A DNA stretch of 64,000 nucleotides from an uncultured Lactococcus sp. GTDB lineage: Bacteria > Bacillota > Bacilli > Lactobacillales > Streptococcaceae. Position numbers and translations under genes: made by a program. Under the pieces are notes generated by a model. It searched no databases, was not told the DNA's origin, and saw only the letters and a program-made list of their open reading frames with translations. Shown one piece after another: positions 50,666 to 60,019 of this stretch (positions are counted from its first letter, which is position 1; the number at the start of each line of letters is the position of its first letter). Location of the stretch: positions 1-64,000 of the forward strand of contig NZ_CAKPUG010000006.1 in assembly GCF_934191625.1 (NCBI RefSeq), read 5' to 3'.

Positions 50666-51089
50666 ACGTTTTGATTCTACAAAGTTTGATACGCAGGATG
50701 TAGCTTGTAAACTAAAAGAAATATTAGAACTTTGTTATGGAGAATCACCTTGGTCAGAAGCTTACCTTCTTAGCAATCTGAAAAGGGATATCTATTTTCT
50801 AGCTGAAATAGACGATGAGCTTGTTGGATTTTTAGCAGTTCATGTGGTTATGGAAGAGATGGAAATTACTAATCTTGCAGTGAAGCCAGATTTCCAAAGC
50901 AACAAAATAGCCACTACCTTAATGGATCAAATTGCTAATTTTGCTGGAACCTTATTTTTAGAAGTCCGAGAATCTAATAAGCCAGCGCAAAATCTTTATA
51001 AAAAATATGATTTCGAGGCTTTTTATACTCGAAAAAACTACTATTCGCACCCGACAGAAGATGCGATTCTAATGAGGAAGATACAATAA
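50655..51089 (+). CDS. Second GNAT acetyltransferase
   Basis: 144 residues. GNAT pattern with [20 protein letters not shown] (about 76-95; the usual R/QxxGxG loop reads QSNKIA) and [18 protein letters not shown] (about 103-120). The degenerate acetyl-CoA loop lacks both glycines, so binding may be altered. It lies between rimI and tsaD, 11 bases overlapping the former and one base from the latter. Which of the two GNAT proteins is the true RimI cannot be settled by position alone. Confidence 0.8.
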   Translation: MKIERFDSTKFDTQDVACKLKEILELCYGESPWSEAYLLSNLKRDIYFLAEIDDELVGFLAVHVVMEEMEITNLAVKPDFQSNKIATTLMDQIANFAGTLFLEVRESNKPAQNLYKKYDFEAFYTRKNYYSHPTEDAILMRKIQ

Positions 51090-51090
51090 A

Positions 51091-52110
51091 ATGAATGATA
51101 AATATATATTAGCTTTCGAAACCTCTTGTGATGAGACATCGGTAGCCGTTTTGAAAAATGGCACAGAACTTCTCTCCAATGTTATTGCAAGTCAGGTGAA
51201 TAGCCATAAACGTTTTGGGGGAGTAGTCCCTGAGGTAGCTAGCAGACATCATGTAGAGCAAATTACCGCCTGTATTGATGAGGCTTTAGAACAAGCTGGA
51301 ATTACTGCAAAAGAGCTTTCGGCTGTAGCCGTAACAGAGGGCCCCGGGCTTGTTGGAGCTTTACTTGTGGGCATTATGGCAGCTAAAACCTTTGCTTGGG
51401 CCAACAAGCTTCCATTAATTCCTGTCAATCATATGGCTGGACATCTCATGGCAGCGGCTTTAGTGGATACCATTGAATACCCAGCTATGGCTCTTTTAGT
51501 TAGCGGTGGACATACGGAGTTGGTTTATGTTGAATCTGAAGGAAGCTACAAAAAAATTGGAGAAACTCGGGATGATGCAGCAGGGGAAGCTTATGATAAA
51601 GTCGGTCGTGTAATGGGGTTGACCTATCCTTCAGGTAAAGAGATTGATGAGCTGGCACATAAAGGAAAAGATACCTATGCTTTCCCACGTGCAATGATGA
51701 CTGCAGCAGATGGGTTAGAAATGTCATTTAGTGGTTTGAAATCAGCATTTATCAATCTTGTTCATAATGCAAAACAGCAAGGACAAGATTTGGTGGCAAA
51801 TGATTTAGAAAATTTGGCTGCTAGCTTTCAAGCGGCAGTGGTTGATGTTTTGATTGCTAAAACAAAACGTGCTCTTGAAGAATATCCGTCCAAAACCTTA
51901 ATCGTTGGTGGAGGTGTATCAGCTAATCAAGGGTTACGTGAGCGCCTTGCAACCGACATGAAAGATATCAAAGTTATCTTGCCGCCTCTTCGCCTTTGTG
52001 GTGACAATGCTGGAATGATAGCTGCTGCAGCCACTATTGAGATGGAGAAAGAAAACTTTGCTGATTTGTCTCTGAATGCACGTCCGAGCCTTGTTTTTGG
52101 TGATATATGA
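51091..52110 (+). CDS. tsaD: tRNA threonylcarbamoyladenosine transferase TsaD
   Basis: 339 residues, the catalytic Kae1/YgjD-family ATPase that transfers the threonylcarbamoyl group to A37. Metal-binding HMAGH (about 112-116), N-terminal [12 protein letters not shown], and [12 protein letters not shown] (about 134-145) and [11 protein letters not shown] are intact. It begins one base after the preceding GNAT stop and ends at a bidirectional terminator. Confidence 0.97.
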   Translation: MNDKYILAFETSCDETSVAVLKNGTELLSNVIASQVNSHKRFGGVVPEVASRHHVEQITACIDEALEQAGITAKELSAVAVTEGPGLVGALLVGIMAAKTFAWANKLPLIPVNHMAGHLMAAALVDTIEYPAMALLVSGGHTELVYVESEGSYKKIGETRDDAAGEAYDKVGRVMGLTYPSGKEIDELAHKGKDTYAFPRAMMTAADGLEMSFSGLKSAFINLVHNAKQQGQDLVANDLENLAASFQAAVVDVLIAKTKRALEEYPSKTLIVGGGVSANQGLRERLATDMKDIKVILPPLRLCGDNAGMIAAAATIEMEKENFADLSLNARPSLVFGDI

Positions 52111-52112
52111 GA

Positions 52113-52148
52113 ATAAAAAAACTCAGAAATACACTGAGTTTTTTTATT
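52113..52148. terminator. Bidirectional terminator
   Basis: Stem AAAAAAACTCAG (52115-52126) with CTGAGTTTTTTT (52134-52145), seven-base loop. It ends tsaD and the convergent minus-strand pair. Confidence 0.92.
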
Positions 52149-52620
52149 TTTTAACGACTGGCAACCAAATTTCGCCATAATAACTGCCATCAGGTCGTTC
52201 TTGGCGATAAGCAAGATGGGGACCACCAAGATAGGTGTAATCTACAACTTTGGGAAGGATTTTACGAAAAGCCTGATGTGATAGGCTTTCAAAAATTTTT
52301 CCTTTATCAGCTGTATCAGCGATTACGATATAGCTACTTTCAGGAAATTTGATTAATCGACTGTCATCCTTTAGCTCTTTTCGGGTCTCCACGGCAAAAT
52401 AGTTCCAAGGTTTACCAAGATAATCCGTATGAACTGACCACTCACGCTCATTTTTGGCTCTTTTCTTGAGCTTTGCTAAGCGACCATCCTTTTGCAAGCT
52501 TGTTTCAAATACGTCCCTTTCAAGAGCTAAAGAATGGTGGTCTTGCAGGGAGGCTTGAATGGGAAAACCGTAAGCCGATAAGGTGAATGAGTTTTTATGC
52601 TCTAAAGTGTAATCAATCAT
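52144..52620 (-). CDS. GyrI-like small-molecule-binding domain protein
   Basis: 158 residues resembling the GyrI/AraC-effector-binding fold: N-terminal SFTLSAYGFPIQ, middle SSYIVIADTADKG, and C-terminal GSYYGEIWLPV, the usual strand and Glu of this fold. It has no DNA-binding domain. Free-standing members bind small molecules or act as cyclopropanoid hydrolases; the role here is unknown. Nine bases separate it from the unknown gene upstream in a two-gene operon. Confidence 0.72.
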   Translation of the reverse strand: MIDYTLEHKNSFTLSAYGFPIQASLQDHHSLALERDVFETSLQKDGRLAKLKKRAKNEREWSVHTDYLGKPWNYFAVETRKELKDDSRLIKFPESSYIVIADTADKGKIFESLSHQAFRKILPKVVDYTYLGGPHLAYRQERPDGSYYGEIWLPVVKK

Positions 52621-52629
52621 AGTCGCTCC

Positions 52630-53430
52630 TTAGTTAACAACGGTGAGTTCGTGAATTGAACGGCCTTTGTCATCAAATATTTCCAACCAACTGTTTTTTC
52701 CTGCAAAATAGAGAAAATGACTGAGTTCATTGACGGATCGCAGAATAATATCTTCAGTTGTAGTCCAAGTTTCAGGATCGAATTTTTCTTTATTTTCTTC
52801 TCTTAGATTTAACGCAAATTTTGCAGTAAAGCCCAATGTGCCATCAGCTCTTTTAGGTGCTGCATCATTAGGGAGCATCTTCGCTCCTGCAAGCAGACGC
52901 ATTTCTGTAGATTTTTGCCAGATGACTGTACCTGAAGTTCCTTCATGCTTAATTTGAAATGGAATCTCTGAAATAGACTTTTTCCAACGGTGTTGAGCTT
53001 TAGCTGAGAAAGCTTTCTTCTTTGCGAATTTAAAACCAAAAGCTTCAAGACTTGGTAAAAACTCATCAGCCGCTTTGTTACAGATGCTGTAGATGTTTGA
53101 GGGAAGTTTAATTGTTTCAGGAAGGACAACTAACTTCATAGAAGCTTCTTGAGCTTTTTCGATGAGAAAAGTTTCAAGATAGGCAGTATCTAGTTCATAG
53201 ACTTTAGGATTAAGGACAATAATTTTATCAAATTCTAAGTTAGGGATTAGCTTTTTATCGGTAGCAATCATTATAATTTGCCTTTTTTTCGTGAGGAAAA
53301 AGATTTCTCCTGTTTTGAGGGAAAAACGACTATTATTACTCTCAAAGATACGGATTGTGGCGCCAGAGGAAAGCTCGATAAGAAGTTTTCCCTTTTCATC
53401 AATCGTTACTGAAAATGTTGTTTTTTTCAT
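52630..53430 (-). CDS. Unrecognised protein
   Basis: 266 residues, soluble, no signal peptide or TM segment. The first 55 residues look like a beta-rich domain (ATIRIFESNNSRF). The second half contains GTSGTVIWQKSTEMRLLAGAKM, which recalls DUF4357-type modules, but I cannot place it in a family with any certainty. It is followed in the same operon by the GyrI-like gene. No terminator or regulator is visible between them. Confidence 0.7.
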   Translation of the reverse strand: MKKTTFSVTIDEKGKLLIELSSGATIRIFESNNSRFSLKTGEIFFLTKKRQIIMIATDKKLIPNLEFDKIIVLNPKVYELDTAYLETFLIEKAQEASMKLVVLPETIKLPSNIYSICNKAADEFLPSLEAFGFKFAKKKAFSAKAQHRWKKSISEIPFQIKHEGTSGTVIWQKSTEMRLLAGAKMLPNDAAPKRADGTLGFTAKFALNLREENKEKFDPETWTTTEDIILRSVNELSHFLYFAGKNSWLEIFDDKGRSIHELTVVN

Positions 53431-53620
53431 AACTTTATTTTAACAGAAAAGTCTGTTTTTTCATCTTTTTTTGGATATCTTTTATATTATTAAAGGTTTT
53501 ATACTATTTTAAGTAAACTCTTTTTTGGTTAAAAAATATGCTCTTTAATAATTAACCGTAAATGCCTTTATAAATTGAAAGTGAAAGAGCAAATCTTTTC
53601 TCGAAATTTTCTAAACAATT

Positions 53621-53629
53621 TGCTATAAT
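53621..53629 (+). promoter_or_regulatory. pepN promoter, extended -10
   Basis: TGCTATAAT at 53621-53629, with no strong -35. The ATG of pepN is 34 bases on, with AAAGGAAG between. Confidence 0.65.
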
Positions 53630-53663
53630 TAAGTAAACTAACAAAAAGGAAGCGAACAACATT

Positions 53664-56204
53664 ATGGCAGTAAAACGTTTAATTGAAACATTTGTACCAG
53701 GAAATTATAAAATTTTCCTTGATATTGACCGCAAATCAAAGACTTTCAAAGGTCAAGTAGCGATCAAAGGTGAGGCTAAAGCCGAAACCATTTATTTCCA
53801 TCAAAAAGATTTGAATATCACTAAAGTTTCTGCTTTTAGTGTAGAAGCAGACTTTACTGTTGATAACGCCAATGAAGAAATTACAGTTAAAGTGGGCCAA
53901 AAAGGTCAAGTAACCGTTTCGTTTGAATATGAAGGTGAAATTACCGATAATATGATGGGGATTTACCCTTCATATTACGAAGTAAATGGTGAGAAAAAAA
54001 TGCTTATTGGAACGCAATTTGAATCACATTTTGCTCGTCAAGCTTTCCCCTCAATTGATGAACCCGAAGCGAAGGCTACTTTTGACCTGTCTGTGAAATT
54101 TGATGAAGAACCTGGTGACATTATCATTTCTAATATGCCAGAACTTCTCAATATCGAAGGCATTCACGTTTTTGAACGTACAGTTCGTATGAGTTCTTAT
54201 CTCCTTGCTTTTGTCTTTGGAGATATGCAGTATAAAAAAGGTCGTACAAAATCTGGCGTAGAAGTAGGTACTTTTGCAACGAAAGCTCATTCCGAAGATG
54301 TTTTAGATTTTCCTTTGGATATCGCTATTCGTTCAATTGAGTTCTACGAAGATTACTATAAAACACCGTACCCATTGCCACACAGCTGGCATGTTGCGCT
54401 ACCTGACTTCTCAGCAGGAGCGATGGAAAATTGGGGCTGCATCACTTACCGTGAAGTTTGCATGCTGGTTGATCCAGAAAATGCCACAGTTGCCAGCAAG
54501 CAGTATGTAGCAACAGTCATTGCGCATGAGTTGGCACACCAATGGTTTGGTGATTTGGTCACAATGCGTTGGTGGGACGATTTGTGGCTCAATGAGTCCT
54601 TTGCCAACAATATGGAATACGTGGCAATTGATGCTATTGAACCTGACTGGAAAGTTTGGGAAAGCTTCTCTGTTAAAGAAGCAAGTCTTGCCTTAGACCG
54701 TGATGCTACAGATGGTGTTCAATCAGTGCACGTGGATGTTAATCATCCTGACGAAATTGGTACGCTCTTTGATGCAGCTATTGTCTATGCTAAAGGATCA
54801 CGCTTGATGGTCATGCTCCGTAAATGGTTGGGAGATGAAGACTTCTCAGCAGGGCTTCACAAATACTTTGAAACGCATCAATACGGTAATACTGTAGGCG
54901 ATGACCTTTGGGATGCGCTCTCAAGTACATCAGGTAAAAATGTAGGCGAATTTATGCATTCATGGGTAAATCAACCCGGTTATCCTGTGTTGACTGCGGA
55001 AGTGGTGGATGACACACTTATTCTCAGTCAAAAACAATTCTTCATTGGGAAAGGTGAGGACAAAGGACGTTTGTGGCAAATTCCATTGAATACAAACTGG
55101 AATGGTTTGCCAGATACATTAACTACGGAAAAAGTTGAAATTCCGGGTTATGCAGCACTTAAAGCAGAGAATGCCGGTCAACCACTCTTCTTTAATGAAG
55201 CACACGCTGCACATTATATTATTGACTACAAAGGTGAACTTTTAAATAATCTTTTGGCCGACCTTGGGAAATTGGACGATATTACAAAATTCCAAATTCT
55301 TCAAGATCGTAAATATCTTGCTAAAGGAGAAGTAATTAGCTATGCGGATGTCGTGAAGATCTTGCCTGCTTTTGCCAATGAGGAAAGTTACATCGTCAAT
55401 CAAGCGCTCAATCAAATCTTTGGTGAGTTAGATATCTTTATCGATGATGAATCTGCTACCGAAAAATCATACAAATCGCTTGTGGGTAAAGTTTTTGCCA
55501 AAAACTATGCACGTTTAGGATGGGAGAAAAAAGCTGGTGAATCAGCTGGTGACGAAACTTTACGTGGTACAGTGCTCTCACGCACACTCTACTCTGAAAA
55601 TCCTGAAGCAGTAGAAAAGGCAAGTGAAATTTATGCAGCTCATAAAGACAATGTGGCAACTATTCCTGCAGACATTCGTCCGATTATCTTGAATAATGAA
55701 ATTAAAACAAGTAATTCTGCTGAACTTGTGGCTTCTTACATGGACACTTATGTGAAAACAAGTCTTCAAGAGCTTAAACGTGAATTAGCAGCAGCTGTAG
55801 CCAATATTCGTGATGAAGGCGCAATTAAAGGACTTTTGGAAGATTTCAAGAATGCGGATATCGTCAAACCTCAAGATATAGCTTTCTCTTGGTTCTATCT
55901 CTTAGGTAAAGACTTCGCTCAAGATGCTGCATGGACTTGGGAGCGTGACAACTGGGATTGGATTGCCGAAAAACTTGGAGGTGATATGAGCTATGATAAG
56001 TTTGTAATCTATCCAGGTAATGTGTTTAAGACAGCTGAAAAATTTGAAGAGTATAAAGCTTTCTTTGAACCAAAATTGAGTAATCCAGGACTTAAGCGTT
56101 CAATCGAGATGGCGATTAAACAAATTGATGCGCGTGTCTCACTGATTAATAATCAAAAGAGTGCAGTCGAAGCTGCCATTGTAGATGTAGAAAAAGAAAT
56201 GTAA
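53664..56204 (+). CDS. pepN: Aminopeptidase N (lysyl aminopeptidase)
   Basis: 846 residues, matching the M1 aminopeptidase of lactococci that trims peptides from casein breakdown in the cytosol. The exopeptidase motif GAMENWG (about 252-258), zinc motif HELAHQWFG (about 290-298) and third ligand Glu in WLNESFAN (18 residues later) are intact. No signal peptide is present. Single gene with its own promoter and a terminator. Confidence 0.98.
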   Translation: MAVKRLIETFVPGNYKIFLDIDRKSKTFKGQVAIKGEAKAETIYFHQKDLNITKVSAFSVEADFTVDNANEEITVKVGQKGQVTVSFEYEGEITDNMMGIYPSYYEVNGEKKMLIGTQFESHFARQAFPSIDEPEAKATFDLSVKFDEEPGDIIISNMPELLNIEGIHVFERTVRMSSYLLAFVFGDMQYKKGRTKSGVEVGTFATKAHSEDVLDFPLDIAIRSIEFYEDYYKTPYPLPHSWHVALPDFSAGAMENWGCITYREVCMLVDPENATVASKQYVATVIAHELAHQWFGDLVTMRWWDDLWLNESFANNMEYVAIDAIEPDWKVWESFSVKEASLALDRDATDGVQSVHVDVNHPDEIGTLFDAAIVYAKGSRLMVMLRKWLGDEDFSAGLHKYFETHQYGNTVGDDLWDALSSTSGKNVGEFMHSWVNQPGYPVLTAEVVDDTLILSQKQFFIGKGEDKGRLWQIPLNTNWNGLPDTLTTEKVEIPGYAALKAENAGQPLFFNEAHAAHYIIDYKGELLNNLLADLGKLDDITKFQILQDRKYLAKGEVISYADVVKILPAFANEESYIVNQALNQIFGELDIFIDDESATEKSYKSLVGKVFAKNYARLGWEKKAGESAGDETLRGTVLSRTLYSENPEAVEKASEIYAAHKDNVATIPADIRPIILNNEIKTSNSAELVASYMDTYVKTSLQELKRELAAAVANIRDEGAIKGLLEDFKNADIVKPQDIAFSWFYLLGKDFAQDAAWTWERDNWDWIAEKLGGDMSYDKFVIYPGNVFKTAEKFEEYKAFFEPKLSNPGLKRSIEMAIKQIDARVSLINNQKSAVEAAIVDVEKEM

Positions 56205-56256
56205 AAAAAAGACTTCTTAGAAAAGAGGGATGGCCCAATTCTAAGAGGTTTTTTTC
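56203..56256 (+). terminator. pepN terminator
   Basis: AAAAGACTTCTTAG can pair with CTAAGAGGTTTT through about 13 bp around a 20-base loop, then T7. Confidence 0.8.
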
Positions 56257-56363
56257 TATATAGCTAACTTTTGTAAACTTCTAAAATTCAATGTAAAAGA
56301 AAAGCCTTGAAATTGAGAATTGTCTGAACAAGCTATGTGGTAAACTATAAAAGTAAAAAATAA

Positions 56364-56464
56364 CAGAGTAGGGCCGATGCGTTAAGTGCTGTGAAATGGG
56401 ATGTCGTTCACAGACGAAACTTGAACTTTTCAAGTGCGGTAGAGGCTTGCATCCGCTGATTCTC
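56364..56464 (+). promoter_or_regulatory. Tetrahydrofolate riboswitch
   Basis: The conserved THF-I riboswitch core is readable: GAGTAG at the 5' end, GCGTTAAGTG (56379-56388), GAAATGGGATGTCGT (56392-56406) followed by CACAGACGAAAC, and GCGGTAGAGG then TTGCATCCGCTGA near the 3' end. It lies directly upstream of folT, a folate transporter gene. Just after it CTCACCA (56477 region) can pair with TGGGAG of the ribosome site, a likely expression platform working by Shine-Dalgarno sequestration. Confidence 0.92.
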
Positions 56465-56503
56465 ATATAATCAGTTACTCACCAGATCCTTGGGAGGTAC
56501 TAT

Positions 56504-57043
56504 ATGAAAAGATCTATTGTGAAGCTGTCACTCATACAGCTTGTTTTTTTGGCAATTTTATTGGCATTGTCCATCATTTTGCGTTCTTTCACTTTTGGAA
56601 GTAGTTTTTGGAAGTTATCGCCAGGTTTTGTCGCTGATGGTTTGATTGGCTTCTTTGTTGGCCCTTTGTGGGCTGGTTTAGCTTTAGGAGCGGGTGATAT
56701 CTTTGGCGTCTTGTTTCGAGGAAGTATTTCCTCGCCAGGTATGACAGTAACTGCAGCTCTAGTTGGTTTTATCTATGGTTGGGCTTTTTACAACAAAAAG
56801 TTCAGCATTGCGCGAGGTACAGATTGGCTTTATATTTTAACTGTTGTGAGTATAACGATGGTTCTTCAAACTGTCTTACTAAATACTTTTTGGCTTTCGC
56901 TTATGTATCAGACACCTTTTAAGGTTTTATTAGCTACTCGCCTTCCTTTACTTATACAAATTCCTATAAGAACGGTCATTTTCATGTTGGTATTTGATAA
57001 TATTCAACGTTTACCACAGATTATGAGACGTCTAAAAATATAA
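56504..57043 (+). CDS. folT: Folate ECF transporter S component FolT
   Basis: 179 residues, six TM segments, S-component fold with the N-terminal alanine/leucine-rich helix (LVFLAILLALSIIL) that docks on EcfT, and GFVADGLIGFFVGPLWAGLALGAGDIFG typical of the FolT group. It binds folate and depends on the EcfA1-EcfA2-EcfT module encoded at 26.4-28.9 kb. GGGAGG precedes the ATG and is probably masked by the riboswitch platform when folate is plentiful. Confidence 0.93.
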   Translation: MKRSIVKLSLIQLVFLAILLALSIILRSFTFGSSFWKLSPGFVADGLIGFFVGPLWAGLALGAGDIFGVLFRGSISSPGMTVTAALVGFIYGWAFYNKKFSIARGTDWLYILTVVSITMVLQTVLLNTFWLSLMYQTPFKVLLATRLPLLIQIPIRTVIFMLVFDNIQRLPQIMRRLKI

Positions 57044-57044
57044 A

Positions 57045-57074
57045 AAGAAAACCGTCAATTATGGCGGTTTTTTG
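57045..57074. terminator. Bidirectional terminator
   Basis: Stem AAAACCGTC (57047-57055) with GGCGGTTTT (57063-57071), one G-T pair, between convergent folT and MFS genes. Confidence 0.85.
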
Positions 57075-58248
57075 CTTTGAAAATTGCAAGAGCAAGGATT
57101 AATAAAATAATTCCCATGAAGGTAGGGGCAGGAGAGCCGAAGAGAACATAAAGCTGCCCGCCAATAATGGGTCCTATAATACGTGTGAGTGCTTGTAGTG
57201 CTTGGCTCCCTCCTTGGATTTGACCTTGTTGATGTTCAGCAACTGATTTAGAAAGAGTTCCGTTGAAAGGTGGGGCAAAAATCGAATCACCAAAACCATA
57301 GATAAAAATACCAATTATGAAATAGGAAGGATGAAGGGTGAGAGCGGATATAGTCATAAAAATATAACCTAAAAGTTCAGCTGTTATCGCACATTTAATG
57401 ATAGATTGATCTGTTAATTTTTTTATGAGAATGGGCATGATGAGAGCTTGGCTCAAGATATCTTGTAGTCCCATAATAGAAAAAACGAGTCCGATTTGTA
57501 CCGGCTGCCAAGAGAAGTTATCTAAAGAAAACTGAGCTACGACAGCTTGTAAGGCACCACTTGGAATCCATAGCAATAGCGCCGCGAGGAATAAACGGTT
57601 CGTTTTTTTTATCTGGAATAAATTTTTGAGTTGAACAAAGGGATTAAGTTGGTGGGTCTCCAACTTAACAAGACGTTCTTTTATTGGTAGGCTCTCAGGC
57701 ATGAAGAAAATCCCGTAGAGAAGATTAAATAAGCTTAGAGCAGCAGCAAAATAAAAGGGGACACGGTTACCATAATGTGCTAACAATCCTCCAAAAGTTG
57801 GTCCTAATAACGTTCCGGCACCAACAAGGGCAGAAATCCAACCGAACATTTTAGTCCGAGAAGCAGCTGGCGTAATATCTGAAAAATAGGCAAATAAAGT
57901 AGCAATATTACCCCCAGAGACACCGTCGATGATACGGCCAAGAAAAAAGACCCATAGAGCTCCACCCAAGCCAAAGATAAGATAACCTAAGGCAGAGCCA
58001 AGCAAGCAGAAAAGTAAAACAGGTTTCCGTCCATAGCGGTCACTCAAAATCCCTAGAGCTGGCGCTGCAAGAAAGGAACATAAGGCGTAGATAGAGATTA
58101 AGAGACTGATAATTAACGGTTGATTCTGTGATGTGGTATAGGGTTCCAATAAAAATGGAACTACAGGATTGATGATGGTAAAGCCAAGACCAGTAAGAAA
58201 AACGGAAAATAAGCCAAAACTCATTGCGTGTTTATTAAGTGGGTACAT
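57055..58248 (-). CDS. MFS multidrug efflux transporter
   Basis: 397 residues, about 12 TM segments. The drug/H+ antiporter motif A is GILSDRYGRKPV (about 65-76), and GGNIATLFAYFSDITP resembles TetA-like 12-TMS pumps. AAAGGAG precedes the ATG. The promoter on the minus strand, TTGACA-17-TATAAT, is overlapped by TGTTTC-type operators. The MarR gene is encoded just upstream on the same strand and is its likely repressor. The substrate is unknown. Confidence 0.9.
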   Translation of the reverse strand: MYPLNKHAMSFGLFSVFLTGLGFTIINPVVPFLLEPYTTSQNQPLIISLLISIYALCSFLAAPALGILSDRYGRKPVLLFCLLGSALGYLIFGLGGALWVFFLGRIIDGVSGGNIATLFAYFSDITPAASRTKMFGWISALVGAGTLLGPTFGGLLAHYGNRVPFYFAAALSLFNLLYGIFFMPESLPIKERLVKLETHQLNPFVQLKNLFQIKKTNRLFLAALLLWIPSGALQAVVAQFSLDNFSWQPVQIGLVFSIMGLQDILSQALIMPILIKKLTDQSIIKCAITAELLGYIFMTISALTLHPSYFIIGIFIYGFGDSIFAPPFNGTLSKSVAEHQQGQIQGGSQALQALTRIIGPIIGGQLYVLFGSPAPTFMGIILLILALAIFKAKNRHN

Positions 58249-58264
58249 AAAACTCCTTTATTAT

Positions 58265-58314
58265 TGTTTCTTGGGAAACATTAAAATTATAACTCGTTAT
58301 TGTTTCTTTGTCAA
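58265..58314 (-). promoter_or_regulatory. MFS promoter with MarR-type operators
   Basis: On the minus strand: TTGACA (58309-58314), 17-base spacer, TATAAT (58286-58291). A perfect inverted repeat TGTTTC-TTGG-GAAACA covers 58265-58280 just downstream of the -10. A second TGTTTC half-site (58301-58306) lies in the spacer. Binding there would block RNA polymerase. Confidence 0.75.
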
Positions 58315-58324
58315 CAAAAAAACG

Positions 58325-58360
58325 AGAAAAAAAACAACTCTATTCTATATAGAGTTGTTT
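58325..58360 (-). terminator. marR terminator
   Basis: Stem AAACAACTCTAT with ATAGAGTTGTTT (58332-58343 and 58349-58360), five-base loop, T run on the minus strand; it overlaps the marR stop. Confidence 0.88.
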
Positions 58361-58803
58361 CGGAGTTCTTTATCAAGATGTTCGTTGTAGAGTTGAGTAA
58401 ACTCTAATATGGTTTCCAATTTCTCAGGACTAAAGGAATCAAATACCGCTTGATCATTGAGCAGGAAAGCTTTATGAAGCTCTTCGTGCTGCTGGTTTAA
58501 TTTACTTCCTTTTGAAGTTAACTGGAAATATATCTCTTTATTATTGTTTGGATTTTTAAATGTTGTTATGTCTTCTTTTTGAAGGAGTTTTTTTGTTGCT
58601 TTACTGATTGCACCTCGAGTGACATACAGTTGATCTGCTAACCTTGTGACATTTGGACTATCTATCTTAGCAATAAACTCAATGCAGGCAATTTCCAAAA
58701 AAGAGTAACCTTTGAATCTTTCCACCATTTGTGGCTTTCGCAACTGGTCCATTTTGTTAAAAAGATCTGTAAGACTCAGCATAATTTCTTCTTGTTGTTT
58801 CAT
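58345..58803 (-). CDS. MarR-family transcriptional regulator
   Basis: 152 residues with the winged helix: helix-turn-helix around NVTRLADQLYVTRGAISKATKKLLQKEDI (about 54-82) and wing KNPNNNKEIYFQLTSKG (about 84-100), flanked by dimerisation helices. It probably represses the MFS pump downstream through the TGTTTC-GAAACA sites. Its ATG is one base from the stop of the CDF exporter gene, so it may also be transcribed with that gene. Confidence 0.9.
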   Translation of the reverse strand: MKQQEEIMLSLTDLFNKMDQLRKPQMVERFKGYSFLEIACIEFIAKIDSPNVTRLADQLYVTRGAISKATKKLLQKEDITTFKNPNNNKEIYFQLTSKGSKLNQQHEELHKAFLLNDQAVFDSFSPEKLETILEFTQLYNEHLDKELRNNSI

Positions 58804-58804
58804 A

Positions 58805-60019
58805 CTAACTTTCCCCCGTCACTTGGCGGTAAATGCAGCGCCAATATTCATTTCTGCGCCAGATACTTGACACAGTGTAGCTCTTTTGATTTTCCAAGTA
58901 ATGATAGGTGAGGATAAAGGTTTTTTTGCTGACTTGCTCTGCTTGATAATTTTTGATAGCTAAATTTTCTGTTACAGTAGCTTTTGCCATATATTCTTCT
59001 TGCTGAATAATTTTACCTTTTGTTGTAATAGCCTGAAACTGAGGGGCTAAAAGCTGATCAAGATTTTTACCATTGAGAAGAGCCTCTTCTTTAGGCAAGA
59101 GCTCTAATGCGCGTGAAGCAAAGTGTTCTTCTTCAGGCAGCGCAGCAGGTTCAACATGGACATCAACATCATAAACATCAAAACCAGCCATGAGCATGCG
59201 TTCTATTTTTTCGGTAGCGGCATGACTTTCATAGACAGAAAGATCGCGGGACATCTCAACGACAACATCCAGAAAGATATTACTGCCATAGGTACGACCC
59301 CGTATCATCTTTACAGACTTGACTTTGTTTACGAGCTCAATCGCTTCTTTATAATCTGCTAAAAGATTGTCATCAAAGCCATCAGAAAGTGAAAAAACAC
59401 TATCACGGAAAATATCATAAGCCGTTTTAAGGATGAAACCGCAGATAACGAGAGCCATAATACGGTCGAGCCATATCCAATGCAAGGCAGCTGCTACAAT
59501 GGCGACAGTTGTACCTAAGGATGTCAGGGCATCACTAAGATTATCTTTGCTGGAAGCTTCAAGTGCTTTTGATTGTGTTTTCTTAGCTAAGCGGCTAGAG
59601 TAGAAGTAAACACCAATCATTACCAAGGCAGAAAATAAGGCTACCATAGCACCAACAGGGTTGATTTCAGTTGAACTTCCTTCTATAAAACCAACGATTG
59701 TCTGGCGTAACACTTCAAATCCAATGAAGAACATGATGAAACTAGAAATCAGACTAGCAATTGATTCCACTTTCCAGTGTCCATATGTATGGTCGTTATC
59801 AGAAGGGATACGTGCAATGCGTAAGCCAATCACGATAGCAATATTTCCTAAAATATCGGTGACATTATTAAAGCCATTTGCAAGAAGAGAAGCTGAATTA
59901 GTAATTTGAGCTACTCCTAGTTGTAAAAGAGACAAAAATATATAAGCAGCTATACTAACCCACACGCCTCGTTCGGCGAGTTTAAGGTTATGAGAGCGTG
60001 AAATTTTGCTATTATTCAT
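58805..60019 (-). CDS. Cation diffusion facilitator, MntE-like
   Basis: 404 residues: six TM segments (about 1-220), a cytoplasmic ferredoxin-like domain (about 225-300), and an extension of about 100 residues as in streptococcal MntE. The metal site in TM2 is N-x-x-x-D (LLANGFNNVTD) and in TM5 D-x-x-x-D (SKDNLSDALTS). The N/D arrangement without His favours manganese over zinc, so Mn2+ export is likely by family rule. The stop abuts marR by one base. Confidence 0.85.
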   Translation of the reverse strand: MNNSKISRSHNLKLAERGVWVSIAAYIFLSLLQLGVAQITNSASLLANGFNNVTDILGNIAIVIGLRIARIPSDNDHTYGHWKVESIASLISSFIMFFIGFEVLRQTIVGFIEGSSTEINPVGAMVALFSALVMIGVYFYSSRLAKKTQSKALEASSKDNLSDALTSLGTTVAIVAAALHWIWLDRIMALVICGFILKTAYDIFRDSVFSLSDGFDDNLLADYKEAIELVNKVKSVKMIRGRTYGSNIFLDVVVEMSRDLSVYESHAATEKIERMLMAGFDVYDVDVHVEPAALPEEEHFASRALELLPKEEALLNGKNLDQLLAPQFQAITTKGKIIQQEEYMAKATVTENLAIKNYQAEQVSKKTFILTYHYLENQKSYTVSSIWRRNEYWRCIYRQVTGES

